Positions 26,513 through 35,909 of a stretch of 64,000 nucleotides of DNA are shown here, piece by piece. Under the pieces are notes generated by a model. It was not told the DNA's origin, ran no database searches, and saw only the letters and a program-made list of their open reading frames with translations. The stretch comes from Methanosphaera sp. ISO3-F5 (lineage in GTDB: Archaea; Methanobacteriota; Methanobacteria; Methanobacteriales; Methanobacteriaceae). Each line of letters opens with the position of its first letter. Position 1 is the first letter of the stretch. The position numbers and the translations under genes are program-made. The DNA lies in the NCBI RefSeq assembly GCF_034480035.2, contig NZ_CP118753.2, forward strand, positions 2,164,691 to 2,228,690, read 5' to 3'.

Positions 26513-27102
26513 TTTTTTTCCTCCTTAATATCAAAGTCTTGTTTAATTTTACTTACCTGTGGACCAGTTTGTCCCATATATTTACTATCTCTATCTTCAT
26601 GACCGTATGGCTTAGCTGAAGGTGTTGTCATAGTTTCAAACACTATCTGGCATACTCGTTGACCTGGATATAATGCAACGGGCATTTTTCCAATATTGGA
26701 TATTTCTAGCGTAATTTTTCCTTCAAATCCTGGATCAATGTAACCTGCTGTAACGTGCATGGTCACACCAAGTCTTCCCATTGAAGATCTGCCTTCTACT
26801 CTTGCTACAATGTCTGCAGGAAGTTTCACTGTTTCATAGGTGGTTGCTAATGTGAATTCTCCTGGATGTATGATGAATGGTTCGCCTTCTTTTACTTTAA
26901 ATGAATCCATGTATGATTCAAGGTCAGTATTATCATATGGGTCAATGTATGGTTTTGTTATTATTTTAAATCCTTTAAATTCATCACCTAATCTTAAATC
27001 TACTGAGGAAGGTTGGATTTGTTTTTCATCTTTGATTGGATATATTTCTATTTTATTTTCATCTAGATATTTTTTTATATCAACATCACTAAGTATTGCC
27101 AT
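26509..27102 (-). CDS. dcd: dCTP deaminase, possibly bifunctional with dUTPase
   Basis: A trimeric dUTPase-fold enzyme of 197 aa that makes dUTP or dUMP from dCTP for thymidylate synthesis. The motif EGRSSMGRLGVTMHVTAGYI (about 105-125), followed by DPGFEGKITLEISN, contains the catalytic Ser-Arg and the catalytic-Glu region of Dcd. Methanogen homologues can also hydrolyse the triphosphate. Whether this one does is not visible. It starts 3 bp after the upstream gene. Confidence 0.93.
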   Translation of the reverse strand: MAILSDVDIKKYLDENKIEIYPIKDEKQIQPSSVDLRLGDEFKGFKIITKPYIDPYDNTDLESYMDSFKVKEGEPFIIHPGEFTLATTYETVKLPADIVARVEGRSSMGRLGVTMHVTAGYIDPGFEGKITLEISNIGKMPVALYPGQRVCQIVFETMTTPSAKPYGHEDRDSKYMGQTGPQVSKIKQDFDIKEEKN

Positions 27103-27105
27103 AGT

Positions 27106-27816
27106 TTATTCCTCTTTTGAGTCAATTTTATTATTTATTCGTTTCAATGTTCCACGTAAAGTATTTGTTTCTCTACCTGTAATAAATGCACGTCCAATAA
27201 TTCGTTTTGTAATAATTTTTATGTTTTTTCTTTTATGACTAGGATAATCTAGTTTAGAAATAATTTCATCACATAATTTTGTGATAACTTTTTTATCTTC
27301 ATAATCCGCAATGTCCATTTCATCTATAGGATAATCTTTTTTGTGTTTGAATATTTCATAAAAAACTATTGCTGCAGCATGACTTATATTCATGATAGGA
27401 TATTCGTCACTGGTTGGTATTGTAACAAGAACATCACATAATTCTAGTTCTTCATTACTTAATCCTTCTCCTTCTCTTCCAAAAACAAGAGCAACATTGC
27501 CTCCAGTGCCAATATTATTTGCTAATTCATCGGGGGTAATTGCTATTCTTGGGATGTTATAACTACCTCCGGCAGTACCGGTAGTACCAACGAGTGTGGT
27601 TATTTTTTGATCCTCTATGAATTCTTCAATTGAATCATATATTAGTGCATCTTGAACTAATTCTCGGGCATGTACTGCTTGATAGTATGCACTATTTTCT
27701 AGTTTGCAGGGTTTTATTAAAACAAGCTTCTTTAATCCAAAATTTTTCATAGTTCTTGCAAGAAAACCAATATTACCTGGAGTTTTTGCTTCAACAAATA
27801 CGGTATAAATTTTCAA
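27106..27816 (-). CDS. SPOUT RNA methyltransferase, TrmJ-like
   Basis: 236 aa with the SpoU/TrmH-type knot: EAKTPGNIGFLARTMKNFG (about 9-27), GGNVALVFGREGEGLSNEEL (about 107-126) and IPTSDEYPIMNISHAAAIV (about 133-151). These blocks bind S-adenosylmethionine and match TrmJ (2'-O-methylation of tRNA position 32) better than other SPOUT members. The C-terminal ~80 residues are basic. The start is TTG at 27816 after GTGATTAATC. First gene of the four-gene operon ending with tatD-like. Confidence 0.8.
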   Translation of the reverse strand: MKIYTVFVEAKTPGNIGFLARTMKNFGLKKLVLIKPCKLENSAYYQAVHARELVQDALIYDSIEEFIEDQKITTLVGTTGTAGGSYNIPRIAITPDELANNIGTGGNVALVFGREGEGLSNEELELCDVLVTIPTSDEYPIMNISHAAAIVFYEIFKHKKDYPIDEMDIADYEDKKVITKLCDEIISKLDYPSHKRKNIKIITKRIIGRAFITGRETNTLRGTLKRINNKIDSKEE

Positions 27817-28050
27817 GATTAATCACTATATTTATTTTTGTTATTAGACTCTAAAATAATTAATTAATATGGTGTGTGAAGTCTTTGGTAATATGAATAT
27901 AATCTTGGTTTAAAGTGGATGATTAATTTTTAGTTAACATAGAATGAGTTTATTTATAATTTATTTGGTGGGGATATGTTATTGTTTGTTTAAAGTTTAT
28001 ATTTTTATTAAAAAAAGAATTTATGGGGTTGGATTTAAAATATTATATTT

Positions 28051-28518
28051 TTAAATCATTCCTGTATGTGTTAAAACTATTTGTGCTATAATTGCTGATG
28101 CAAAATAGGTTCCAAAAATTACTAAACAAGTAACTATAATACCTTTCATTCCTACTTTTTTGAATTCTCTTAAATCTTTTCCCATTGCTATACCAGCATA
28201 AGCTAAGAGAATAGCGGTTATAGAAATAAGGTCTACTTTTGATGTATAATATATTACTGTAGAAGATATTGGTGACCAAGGTAAAGCAATTATCAAACCA
28301 ATAATACTTATATATAAAATGGATGGGATGTCCCATGGTAGAATTTTCTCTATTATTAATCCTATGATTGATATTCCGCATAGGATAAACATTCCTATCA
28401 ATGCTTCTTGAAGTGGATATTTAAAACCAACATAATTTCCTATGCTGGTCATAACAGAGAATATTAATAATATTCCAATCCATTCTAGAACTGTGTTTAT
28501 TGATAAATTAAACTTCAT
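28051..28518 (-). CDS. Five-helix membrane protein, partner of DUF3100
   Basis: About 155 aa with five hydrophobic helices and very little soluble sequence (start MKFNLSINTVLEWIGILLIF). The ATG at 28518 overlaps the end of the DUF3100 gene by 11 bp, so the two are translationally coupled and probably form one transporter-like unit. No family motif is recognised with certainty; short glycine-rich loops (KYPLQEALIGMFILCG) recall small membrane transport modules. An in-frame start 24 bp further upstream is possible. Confidence 0.7.
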   Translation of the reverse strand: MKFNLSINTVLEWIGILLIFSVMTSIGNYVGFKYPLQEALIGMFILCGISIIGLIIEKILPWDIPSILYISIIGLIIALPWSPISSTVIYYTSKVDLISITAILLAYAGIAMGKDLREFKKVGMKGIIVTCLVIFGTYFASAIIAQIVLTHTGMI

Positions 28519-29383
28519 TTTCGATACTTTCCCTTTTTGCATTTATTTTTTTATCAGTTATTTTGGCAGTTATTGGTTCTAATATGTTATACAAACGTTC
28601 TGTTAATGGTAATGCTACAAAAATATACACATACATTCCAGTTACCATTGCAATTAGGTTTGCCATTCCACTAAATGCTTCCATTTGTACTGCATATTGT
28701 GGGTATATGGTTGACAGTGATGCTACTGCAGCTGCGTTCATACTGGCACTGCCTATACCACATGCCATACCATAAGCGAATGGATGTAATGGAATTAAAT
28801 GTGCTAGAACACTTGTTAGTAAACTTATGAATGGGGTTCCTAACACGGTTCCTATTAGAAATACTGTGAAAAAACCTTTTGTTTCTGGAGATGCAAAACC
28901 AAATTTATCAATTACAACAGCCATTTGTGGTTCACGACAAATTGAACTGGTCATACCTATTGCTTCTCGTTTAAATCCTAGAAGTAATGCAACAGGCATT
29001 GCTGCGAATATGGTTCCTAAATTTCCTACTTCTTGTAGTAAAATTGCAGGACCTGCATTAAATATTATACCAATGTTTTGTCCACTGGCTATTGCTAGTT
29101 TTGCTAAAAGGGGTCCTATGAGCAGCATCATTACTGCTGTTGATTTATCTGATTGATCTTCTGAAATCCATGTTATGGGTTTAGCTATGTAGAATGCTAT
29201 GGCTAAAACCAATGAATGTAATAATGGCATTAATACTATTGAAATACCTGCTAAATCTAGGGTAATTACTCCTATATATTCTGCAATTACTATACAAAAT
29301 AAAACAGTTAAATGTAATTTATAATCTTTACACGCCTCGCTTAAATCATCCATTTCGGAATTATATTTATTTTTTACTGGCAT
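28508..29383 (-). CDS. DUF3100 membrane protein
   Basis: 291 aa with about eight transmembrane segments. A soluble N-terminus (MPVKNKYNSEMDDLSEACKD) precedes the first helix. Conserved-looking polar loops inside the membrane region include ASGQNIGIIFNAGPAILLQE, SSICREPQMAVVIDKFGF and GMACGIGSASMNAAAV, which could line a substrate path. I recognise it as DUF3100; the substrate is unknown. Co-encoded with the five-helix protein. The upstream leader holds a long inverted repeat. Confidence 0.72.
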   Translation of the reverse strand: MPVKNKYNSEMDDLSEACKDYKLHLTVLFCIVIAEYIGVITLDLAGISIVLMPLLHSLVLAIAFYIAKPITWISEDQSDKSTAVMMLLIGPLLAKLAIASGQNIGIIFNAGPAILLQEVGNLGTIFAAMPVALLLGFKREAIGMTSSICREPQMAVVIDKFGFASPETKGFFTVFLIGTVLGTPFISLLTSVLAHLIPLHPFAYGMACGIGSASMNAAAVASLSTIYPQYAVQMEAFSGMANLIAMVTGMYVYIFVALPLTERLYNILEPITAKITDKKINAKRESIENEV

Positions 29384-29422
29384 ATTTAAATCGTCCTAAC
29401 TATTATTTACGTTAATTTTAAT

Positions 29423-29469
29423 AGAGGAATTCATTAATTATAACCTGTGTGAAGATAATAAATTCCCCT
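29423..29469 (-). promoter_or_regulatory. Inverted repeat in the leader of the DUF3100 unit
   Basis: On the minus strand, AGGGGAATT and AATTCCTCT pair (one G-U) and the pairing extends inward (TTATTAT with ATAATTAA), enclosing CTTCACACAGGTT. The element ends 40 nt before the DUF3100 start and lies just downstream of a TATA-like TTTATATAG (about 29507-29515, minus strand). It is therefore near the 5' end of the mRNA and may be an operator or a transcript hairpin. Confidence 0.4.
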
Positions 29470-29519
29470 ATATTTTTACTATTTAATTATTAGTTCTTAT
29501 GCATCTACTATATAAACAT

Positions 29520-30738
29520 TCTATGAATAAATTTTAAAATTATTTATTAAAATGTTTTAATAATTGAATTTTTTATATAAATTGTTTAATTAAATTTTTA
29601 GCTTTGATTTTTATTTTTATGTTTTTCTATGTTTTTATTTACAAAAATATAATAGTGTATTATTTATTGGGATGATTATTATTATGAACTTTTTATATGG
29701 GATTATATTGAGTAATTTTTTATTAATTCTGAAAAATGCTTGTTATAATTATTATTTCATAATTTTAATTAATTCATGTTCTTTTTGAAGTTTTTAAGGT
29801 ATTTTTCTATTTTTTTATATATAAATAAAAAAGTTATTTTAAATCTATTATTTTTAAAATAAAAATATATTTTCATTTAAATTCCTTCAATACTTATTGA
29901 AAAGTGTTTTTTTATTAAATAAAGTATTTATATATGTTCCTACTATGTGATAAGACTAAATATTATAATTCACAAAAAGTGTTCAAAAACTGAATATATG
30001 TTCCAAAACTGTGAATTAAAAAAGGAAAAAGTTCTTAAAATACGAACAAAAATTCATTAAAAAAGCACAAAAATCAACAATAATCAAAAATGAATATTGT
30101 TTAATATCAAAACCATCTTAAACAATAATAATTGAAGTAAATACAATAAATTAATAAAATAAATTAAAAAAAATACGAGAATATACTTATAACACTATAT
30201 CAAAAATAAACTTTGAATAACATAACAAATCCCATAATTAAAAACTATTATAATAATAAAGTAATCTAGATGTAATTAATATTTATTGACATATTCAAAC
30301 AAATATTTCAAAGAAAAATACAAGATATACCACACACTATGACTAAAAAACATCAAAAACATGATATAACAAGTTAAATATACAAATATCTTACTTTAAC
30401 ACTTCAATACAAGTTTATTACAATTGAATAATTCAAAATTACATAAAATAATATAATAACATCTTACAGAAAACAAATAAATAATATTTTTAAAAGTTAC
30501 CGTTTTACTTTTTTCATCATTTCTACCGTTATTGTGTCAATAATTCTTTTTATATTGAGTCTTATCTGGTATAGGTTGATAGTGTTATTTGATTTTTATC
30601 TTTTGATGAATGTACATCTGTTTATTTGGAACTATTATGTGTTTCACTTAATTTAACTCTTAAATCTATTTATAATTAACTGTAAATATTATATTCATTG
30701 TAACACAAACTAATAATTAACAAGGTAAGGAGGTTAAT
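29520..30738. other. Gene-poor region, T-rich then A-rich
   Basis: No convincing gene in over 1.2 kb. From about 29520 to 29940 the plus strand is T-rich; from about 30000 to 30480 it is A-rich with almost no G. Around the switch there is AATTCACA (about 29970) with its inverse TGTGAATT (about 30010), and a short perfect hairpin TTCAATACTTATTGAA near 29885. The last 250 bp hold the promoter of the next gene (TCTATTTATAATT, about 30663-30676). Confidence 0.5.
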
Positions 30739-31245
30739 ATGATGATGCCAGAATTTAACATAAATCCTAATGCAATAATCATCATACTATTAGGTATTAT
30801 AGCATGTTTATTCCCAGTATTTTCCCCAATGACTAGTGGGATGATTTCTGGTTTTGCTTTCTTTATGATAGCTATTTCCTTATTATTATTCGGTTTATCA
30901 ATAATTGGTGTAAATCAGATTGTAGGTATTGTGGATATTGTACTAGCATTTGTTGCAATATTCTTTAGTTTATCATTAATATTTAATCCACAATTTGTAG
31001 CTAGCTTTGTTAGCTTCATAACATATTTCGTAGGATTATTAATGATTATTTCCGGATTATTCTATGCATATATTGGACAAGATTACTTTTATTTCACTTA
31101 TTTAGGTATATCAACAGTAATTTTAGGAATATTATACATAATTTTTGGAATATTCACTGGAAATCCTATTCATTTAGGTATAATAGTAGGAATTTGGCTA
31201 ATAATCTCAGGTATTTTTGATTGTTTTAAACCAAAAACTCATTAA
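30739..31245 (+). CDS. DUF308 (HdeD-like) membrane protein
   Basis: 168 aa with six hydrophobic helices in two similar triplets, typical of the DUF308/HdeD family. Segments such as FAFFMIAISLLLFGLSIIG and GLLMIISGLFYAYIGQDY are characteristic. The family is implicated in acid or envelope stress in enterobacteria; the archaeal role is unknown. AAGGAGGTTAAT precedes two adjacent ATG codons. Followed 60 bp later by a YbjQ gene in the same direction. Confidence 0.8.
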   Translation: MMMPEFNINPNAIIIILLGIIACLFPVFSPMTSGMISGFAFFMIAISLLLFGLSIIGVNQIVGIVDIVLAFVAIFFSLSLIFNPQFVASFVSFITYFVGLLMIISGLFYAYIGQDYFYFTYLGISTVILGILYIIFGIFTGNPIHLGIIVGIWLIISGIFDCFKPKTH

Positions 31246-31306
31246 TTAAAGAATTATATTTTTTTCTTTAAAACAATTTTTTTTCTAAAATTAGAGGTGA
31301 TTAATA

Positions 31307-31627
31307 ATGATGATGGTTACAACACCTGAAATTGAGGGAAAAACTGTAAAAAAATACATAGGAATAGTAAATGGTGAAGGATTAATCGGAGCTAACGTAT
31401 ACAAGGATATATTCTCAGGAGTTCGTGATGTAGTTGGTGGAAGAACTTCCAATTATGAAAGTGAACTACAAAAAGCTCGTGAAATCGCATTAAACAGTAT
31501 GCAAGAAAAAGCAAAATCTCTAGGCGCCAATGCTATACTAAATGTTCGTATAAAATACAGTAACCTCGGAGGTACTATGGGAAACACCATACTAGTCAGT
31601 GTCAATGGTACCGCAGTATTATACTAA
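31307..31627 (+). CDS. YbjQ/UPF0145 family protein
   Basis: 106 aa, the full length of the YbjQ family of small pentameric beta proteins (sometimes called heavy-metal-binding, without proof). The family pattern is clear: [18 protein letters not shown] (about 22-39), [20 protein letters not shown] and [28 protein letters not shown] precedes tandem ATGs. Function unknown. Confidence 0.87.
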   Translation: MMMVTTPEIEGKTVKKYIGIVNGEGLIGANVYKDIFSGVRDVVGGRTSNYESELQKAREIALNSMQEKAKSLGANAILNVRIKYSNLGGTMGNTILVSVNGTAVLY

Positions 31628-31671
31628 AAAAAAGAATTAGAAATGAATTAAGATTAATTATAATTCTAATC

Positions 31672-33171
31672 TTATTCATATGCTTTATTAAGCAATTCTA
31701 ATATGTTTATCACACTTGTTTTTGAATTTTTCTTTTGTAGAGAATCGTTAATATTGAATTCACAGAATGGACATATGGTTACAACATGATCAACGTTTAA
31801 CTTGTCTATCATATCTACTTTTTCATCTGCCAATGCTTCGGCAATTTCCGGTAATCCACTTTTTACTCCACCACCAGCACCACAACATTGATCAGGTCTA
31901 TCCATTTCAATAAATTCTACTCCTTTAATATTATTAAGAATATTTCTAGGTTCTTCTGTTATTCCTTGGCTTCTTGCAAGGTGACAAGGGTCATGGTAAG
32001 TGACTTTCAGATTAACATCATTCATATCTTCAGGATTAAGTTTTCCATCAAGGAATTCACTTATATTCAGGACATTAAGTTTTACTCCATATTCCGGATA
32101 ATTATTTTTTAGTGTTGCCCCACAACCAGCACACACAGTTAAAACTGTATCATAATCCTTGAATATTTCATAGTTCTTATCAACTAATTCCTGCACAATA
32201 TCTGTTTGCCCAGTTCTTAGTAAAGGTGAACCACAGCATACCTGTTCTTCTGGTACATCAACTTCATATCCAAGTTTTTCAAGTACATTAATAAGGTATT
32301 CTGCAATCCAAGGAAGCCTATTATCAATCATACAGCCAGTGAAAAATGCAATTTTCCCATTTTTAGTACTGCCATGCATTTTGTTATATTTTTTAATAAA
32401 ACCTTCAGGATAATCACTATCTTCTTTTGGTTGTACTGATTTGCCGGTAGTTAATACTGACTCATGTATGAATTTATGTTCTGGTAATGGTCCTTCGTTT
32501 TCTTCAAATATTCTTTCTCTTAACTTTTCTATTGCTTTACCATAAATGTTAATTTCTCTAGGACAGGTATTGGAACATTCTCCACATGATGTACAATAAT
32601 AAATACCTGATTCTATTGCTCTTTCGGATAATGATTCATCCTCTCTAGGATCAAATTCTATGTTAGAAAATCCTCGCATAAAGTATGGTCCTACATATGA
32701 CCCTGTTTTCTTAATAACCGGACATGCTGATATACATGAATAACAATCTATACAACCTCTTAATTGGTCACATGCTTCATAATCTTGTGGTTTGATAAGT
32801 TCTGGTTTTGTTCTAGGAATGTCACAATCTTCAGAAGTCATATACATGTTTAAACTTTTCACTTCATTATTCAATTCAGTTCTATCCACTATTAAGTCTT
32901 TAATTACTGGAAGGTTTAATGGTTCTAAAATATCATTATCATTAATTTCTGCTTTACATGCAAGTTTAGATTTTCCATTAACTTGTATTGCACATGATCC
33001 ACATTGTCCTGCCCTACAAGAATACCGATATGCTATGTTGGCATCATACTTCTTATTAATTTCTTCGAGAGCATCCAATACTTTCATCTTATCTATTTCT
33101 TCAATTTCATAAGATTCCATGTAACTTTCCTTTTTAACTGGATCATATCTTTTAACATTAATTGTAATCAT
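31672..33171 (-). CDS. tfrB: Thiol:fumarate reductase subunit B
   Basis: 499 aa. The N-terminal half is an SdhB-like iron-sulfur module: [2Fe-2S] ligands in CRAGQCGSC (about 52-60), then CIDCYSCISACPV (about 139) and CTSCGECSNTCPR (about 193). The C-terminal half has two CCG (HdrB/HdrD-like) domains, HDPCHLARS ... CCGAGGG and VCCGSPLL, which handle the CoM-S-S-CoB heterodisulfide. With TfrA it reduces fumarate using coenzymes M and B in Methanobacteriales. TfrA is not adjacent. The annotation is well supported by the 2Fe-2S + 2x4Fe-4S + CCG order. Confidence 0.92.
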   Translation of the reverse strand: MITINVKRYDPVKKESYMESYEIEEIDKMKVLDALEEINKKYDANIAYRYSCRAGQCGSCAIQVNGKSKLACKAEINDNDILEPLNLPVIKDLIVDRTELNNEVKSLNMYMTSEDCDIPRTKPELIKPQDYEACDQLRGCIDCYSCISACPVIKKTGSYVGPYFMRGFSNIEFDPREDESLSERAIESGIYYCTSCGECSNTCPREINIYGKAIEKLRERIFEENEGPLPEHKFIHESVLTTGKSVQPKEDSDYPEGFIKKYNKMHGSTKNGKIAFFTGCMIDNRLPWIAEYLINVLEKLGYEVDVPEEQVCCGSPLLRTGQTDIVQELVDKNYEIFKDYDTVLTVCAGCGATLKNNYPEYGVKLNVLNISEFLDGKLNPEDMNDVNLKVTYHDPCHLARSQGITEEPRNILNNIKGVEFIEMDRPDQCCGAGGGVKSGLPEIAEALADEKVDMIDKLNVDHVVTICPFCEFNINDSLQKKNSKTSVINILELLNKAYE

Positions 33172-33212
33172 ATTAATCTTCCAATATTATTATTTCTATA
33201 AGAAAAGGTGGT

Positions 33213-33330
33213 TAAATTATATATAAAGAAAATTTATAACTTTTTCTTATTTTATCCTATTTTAATATTTTCATTTTATCTGTATTATATATATCCATAA
33301 TAGCTTATATTTTGTAACATATAAATATTA
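33213..33330. promoter_or_regulatory. Divergent promoters of tfrB and iorA
   Basis: Minus-strand TTTATATATAAT (33216-33227) lies about 45 bp before tfrB. Plus-strand ACATATAAATATT (33318-33330) lies about 90 bp before iorA. Both have the form of archaeal TATA boxes. No clear operator is seen between them. Confidence 0.45.
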
Positions 33331-33416
33331 CTAATCAATAAAAAAAAATTCTTCACGAATTTAAACTAACGATAATATTTTTCTATTATATTTAATTATT
33401 TTTAAGGAGTAATAAC

Positions 33417-35276
33417 ATGAATATAAATGAACTATTAGACTCAAAAGAAGGAGAAAAGCGGTTCATGCTAGGAAATGAGGCCGCCGTAAGAGGAGTCTTA
33501 GAATCAGGAGTTTCATTAGCAGCAACATATCCAGGAACTCCATCATCAGAAATAGGTGATATTCTATTTAAAATAGCAAAAGAAGCTAATGTATACTTTG
33601 AATTCTCAGCAAACGAAAAAGTAGCAATAGAAGTAGCAACATCCGCAGCAAGTACCGGTCTGAGAACTTTTTCATTCATGAAACACGTAGGAGTAAATGT
33701 TGCAGCAGACTCATTCATGACCTCAGCATACATTGGAGTAGAAGGAAGCATGCTTGTATTAGTAGCAGATGATCCATCAACATTCTCCTCACAAAATGAA
33801 CAAGATACAAGACACTTTGCAAGACAAGCAAACATACCATTATTTGAACCATCAAATCCACAGGAAATAAAAGACTTCATACACTATGCTTATGATATCT
33901 CAGACAAATTCAACATACCAGTAATCCTCAGAACAACAACAAGAGTATCTCATATGAGAGGTATAGTAGAAACAGGCAGTTATGCTAAAAACACAAAAAC
34001 ATACGGTGAATATAAGGATAATGGATTACACGTACCAGTACCAGAAGCAGCACGAGTAATGCATAAAAACCTTGTAGAAAAAATAAGTGACATAAGAGAA
34101 GTCTCAAATAAAAGCCCATTAAATAAAATAATAGATAATGGCGCAGAAATAGGTATAATAGCATCTGGTGGAGCATATAATTATGTTGCAGATGTAGTAA
34201 GACAAAACAATCTCAAAGTCAACATATTAAAACTAGGATTCACACACCCTTACCCAGAAGAATTAGTTCGTAAATTCCTCGAAGACAACAGAGAAGTACT
34301 AGTCGTAGAAGAAGTAGATCCACTTAATGAGATTGAAACATTAGCAATAGCAGGAAAATATAACATAAATGTAAAAATACATGGAAAACGAGACAATACT
34401 TTACCAGAAATATTCGAATACACTCCTGACATTATATTTGAAGCATTACAAAAATTATCATCCTTCGATGATAAACGTAAAGAACCAAATCAATTATCCG
34501 AAATAGCACTACCTTCAAGACCAGCAACATTATGTTCCGGCTGTCCACACAGAGCATCATATTATGCAGCAAGAGAAGCAATAAACAGTTTAAACCTTGA
34601 CCTAGAAAGTATACATCCATCCGACATAGGCTGTTACACACTAGGAATAGCACCACCATATAAAATGGCAAACTATCTCATGTCAATGGGAGCAAGTGTT
34701 GGAACAAGTTGTGGATTCAGTAAATCAACCAAGGATCAACCAATAATTAGTTTCATAGGCGATTCAACATTCTTCCATGCAGGAATACCACCACTTATTA
34801 ATGCAGTACATAACAAAACAAAATTTACACTAGTCATTTTAGACAATAGGATCACAGCAATGACAGGTGGACAAACAAACCCTGGAATACCAATAGATGG
34901 AATGGGTGATGAAGCACCAGAAATATCTATAGAAGCACTGGTAAAATCCATAGGAATAAACTTTGTAAAGAAAGTTAATCCATTAAATGTTAAAGAAATG
35001 ATAAACATTTACAAAGAAGCATTAGCTTACGATGGAGTATCAGTAATTATAGCAAAATATCCATGTAACTTAATAAACAAACAAGCAATACGTGAAAGAA
35101 AATATAAAATAAAAGTTGATCAAGATAAATGTGTACATTGTAACATTTGTGTAAACAATTTAGCATGTCCAAGCATAAATGAAATTGATGGAAAAATTAC
35201 TATAGATCAAGTATGTAATAAGTGTGGAGTCTGTACAGAAGTATGTCCAACTAATGCAATTCATAAAGAGGAGTAG
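33417..35276 (+). CDS. iorA: Indolepyruvate:ferredoxin oxidoreductase alpha subunit
   Basis: 619 aa, thiamine-diphosphate enzyme that interconverts aryl pyruvates and aryl-acetyl-CoA with ferredoxin. The N-terminal domain (GNEAAVRGVLESGVSLAATY) and the TPP-binding GDSTFFHAG (about 448) with LDNRITAMTGGQTNPG are present, and the C-terminus has two 4Fe-4S motifs, CVHCNICVNNLACPS and CNKCGVCTEVCPTNAI. AAGGAG precedes the ATG. With iorB, and with paaK encoded nearby, it can make aromatic amino-acid precursors from arylacetates, as known in other methanogens. Confidence 0.94.
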   Translation: MNINELLDSKEGEKRFMLGNEAAVRGVLESGVSLAATYPGTPSSEIGDILFKIAKEANVYFEFSANEKVAIEVATSAASTGLRTFSFMKHVGVNVAADSFMTSAYIGVEGSMLVLVADDPSTFSSQNEQDTRHFARQANIPLFEPSNPQEIKDFIHYAYDISDKFNIPVILRTTTRVSHMRGIVETGSYAKNTKTYGEYKDNGLHVPVPEAARVMHKNLVEKISDIREVSNKSPLNKIIDNGAEIGIIASGGAYNYVADVVRQNNLKVNILKLGFTHPYPEELVRKFLEDNREVLVVEEVDPLNEIETLAIAGKYNINVKIHGKRDNTLPEIFEYTPDIIFEALQKLSSFDDKRKEPNQLSEIALPSRPATLCSGCPHRASYYAAREAINSLNLDLESIHPSDIGCYTLGIAPPYKMANYLMSMGASVGTSCGFSKSTKDQPIISFIGDSTFFHAGIPPLINAVHNKTKFTLVILDNRITAMTGGQTNPGIPIDGMGDEAPEISIEALVKSIGINFVKKVNPLNVKEMINIYKEALAYDGVSVIIAKYPCNLINKQAIRERKYKIKVDQDKCVHCNICVNNLACPSINEIDGKITIDQVCNKCGVCTEVCPTNAIHKEE

Positions 35277-35867
35277 ATGAGTATGGTATATAATATTTAT
35301 ATATGTGGAATAGGTGGACAGGGAATTATTAAAACTTCCATCGTAATAGGAGAAACAGCAATTCATAAAGAAATGAATGTTGTGATGAGTGAGATACATG
35401 GTATGAGTCAACGTGGTGGAGTTGTATCAACAGAACTAAAAATAGGTGAAGATCAAAGTCCTATAATACAAGAAGGTGGCGCAGACCTCATATTATCTTT
35501 TGAACCTGTAGAAGCACTTAGAGCATTACATAAATCTAATAAAGATTCAATTATTGTAACTAATACTTCACCAGTACTGCCATCAACAATCAACCAACAA
35601 GATGTTGATTACCCTGAAGTAGATACTATAATTAAAGAATTAGAAGAAAAAGTAGCAAAGGTTTATGCTATTGATGCAAATAAAATAGCTCTTGATGCAG
35701 GACATCCATTATCCATGAATATGGCAATGTTGGGTGCTGCTACTGCTATAAGTACTTTTCCATTAGAAAAAGAAGATGTCATATCTATAATGAAAGATAA
35801 TCTTCCACCAAAATCTATTGAAATAAACTTAAAAGCATTTGAAGCAGGATACAATTCCTGTTTATAA
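35277..35867 (+). CDS. iorB: Indolepyruvate:ferredoxin oxidoreductase beta subunit
   Basis: About 195 aa, the gamma/beta-type partner of IorA. YICGIGGQGIIKTSIVIGETA near the N-terminus and EIHGMSQRGGVVSTELKIG are diagnostic. It follows iorA immediately: its GAGGAG ribosome site is inside the last iorA codons. ATG at 35277 is 3 nt from that site, and ATG at 35283 (MVYNIYI) is 9 nt away, so the latter may be the real start. The two subunits are translationally coupled. Confidence 0.93.
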   Translation: MSMVYNIYICGIGGQGIIKTSIVIGETAIHKEMNVVMSEIHGMSQRGGVVSTELKIGEDQSPIIQEGGADLILSFEPVEALRALHKSNKDSIIVTNTSPVLPSTINQQDVDYPEVDTIIKELEEKVAKVYAIDANKIALDAGHPLSMNMAMLGAATAISTFPLEKEDVISIMKDNLPPKSIEINLKAFEAGYNSCL

Positions 35868-35909
35868 TTTATTTTTTAAAAAAAAGTTGGGGAGTTGAAG
35901 AGAGGTTGT

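Noticed and set aside
29684..29788. 34-codon hydrophobic ORF (MNFLYGIILSNFLLILKN...) after GGGATGATT in the gene-poor region
   Set aside because: A weak ribosome-like site is present, but such short Leu/Ile/Phe-rich frames arise easily in T-rich DNA; no independent support.
29400..30700. CRISPR array or replication origin
   Set aside because: No regularly spaced repeats were seen here or elsewhere in the window, and no cdc6/orc1 gene or clear origin boxes are present.
33392..33880. 162-codon open frame opposite the start of iorA
   Set aside because: Fully covered by IorA coding sequence with diagnostic motifs; the opposite frame has no family resemblance.
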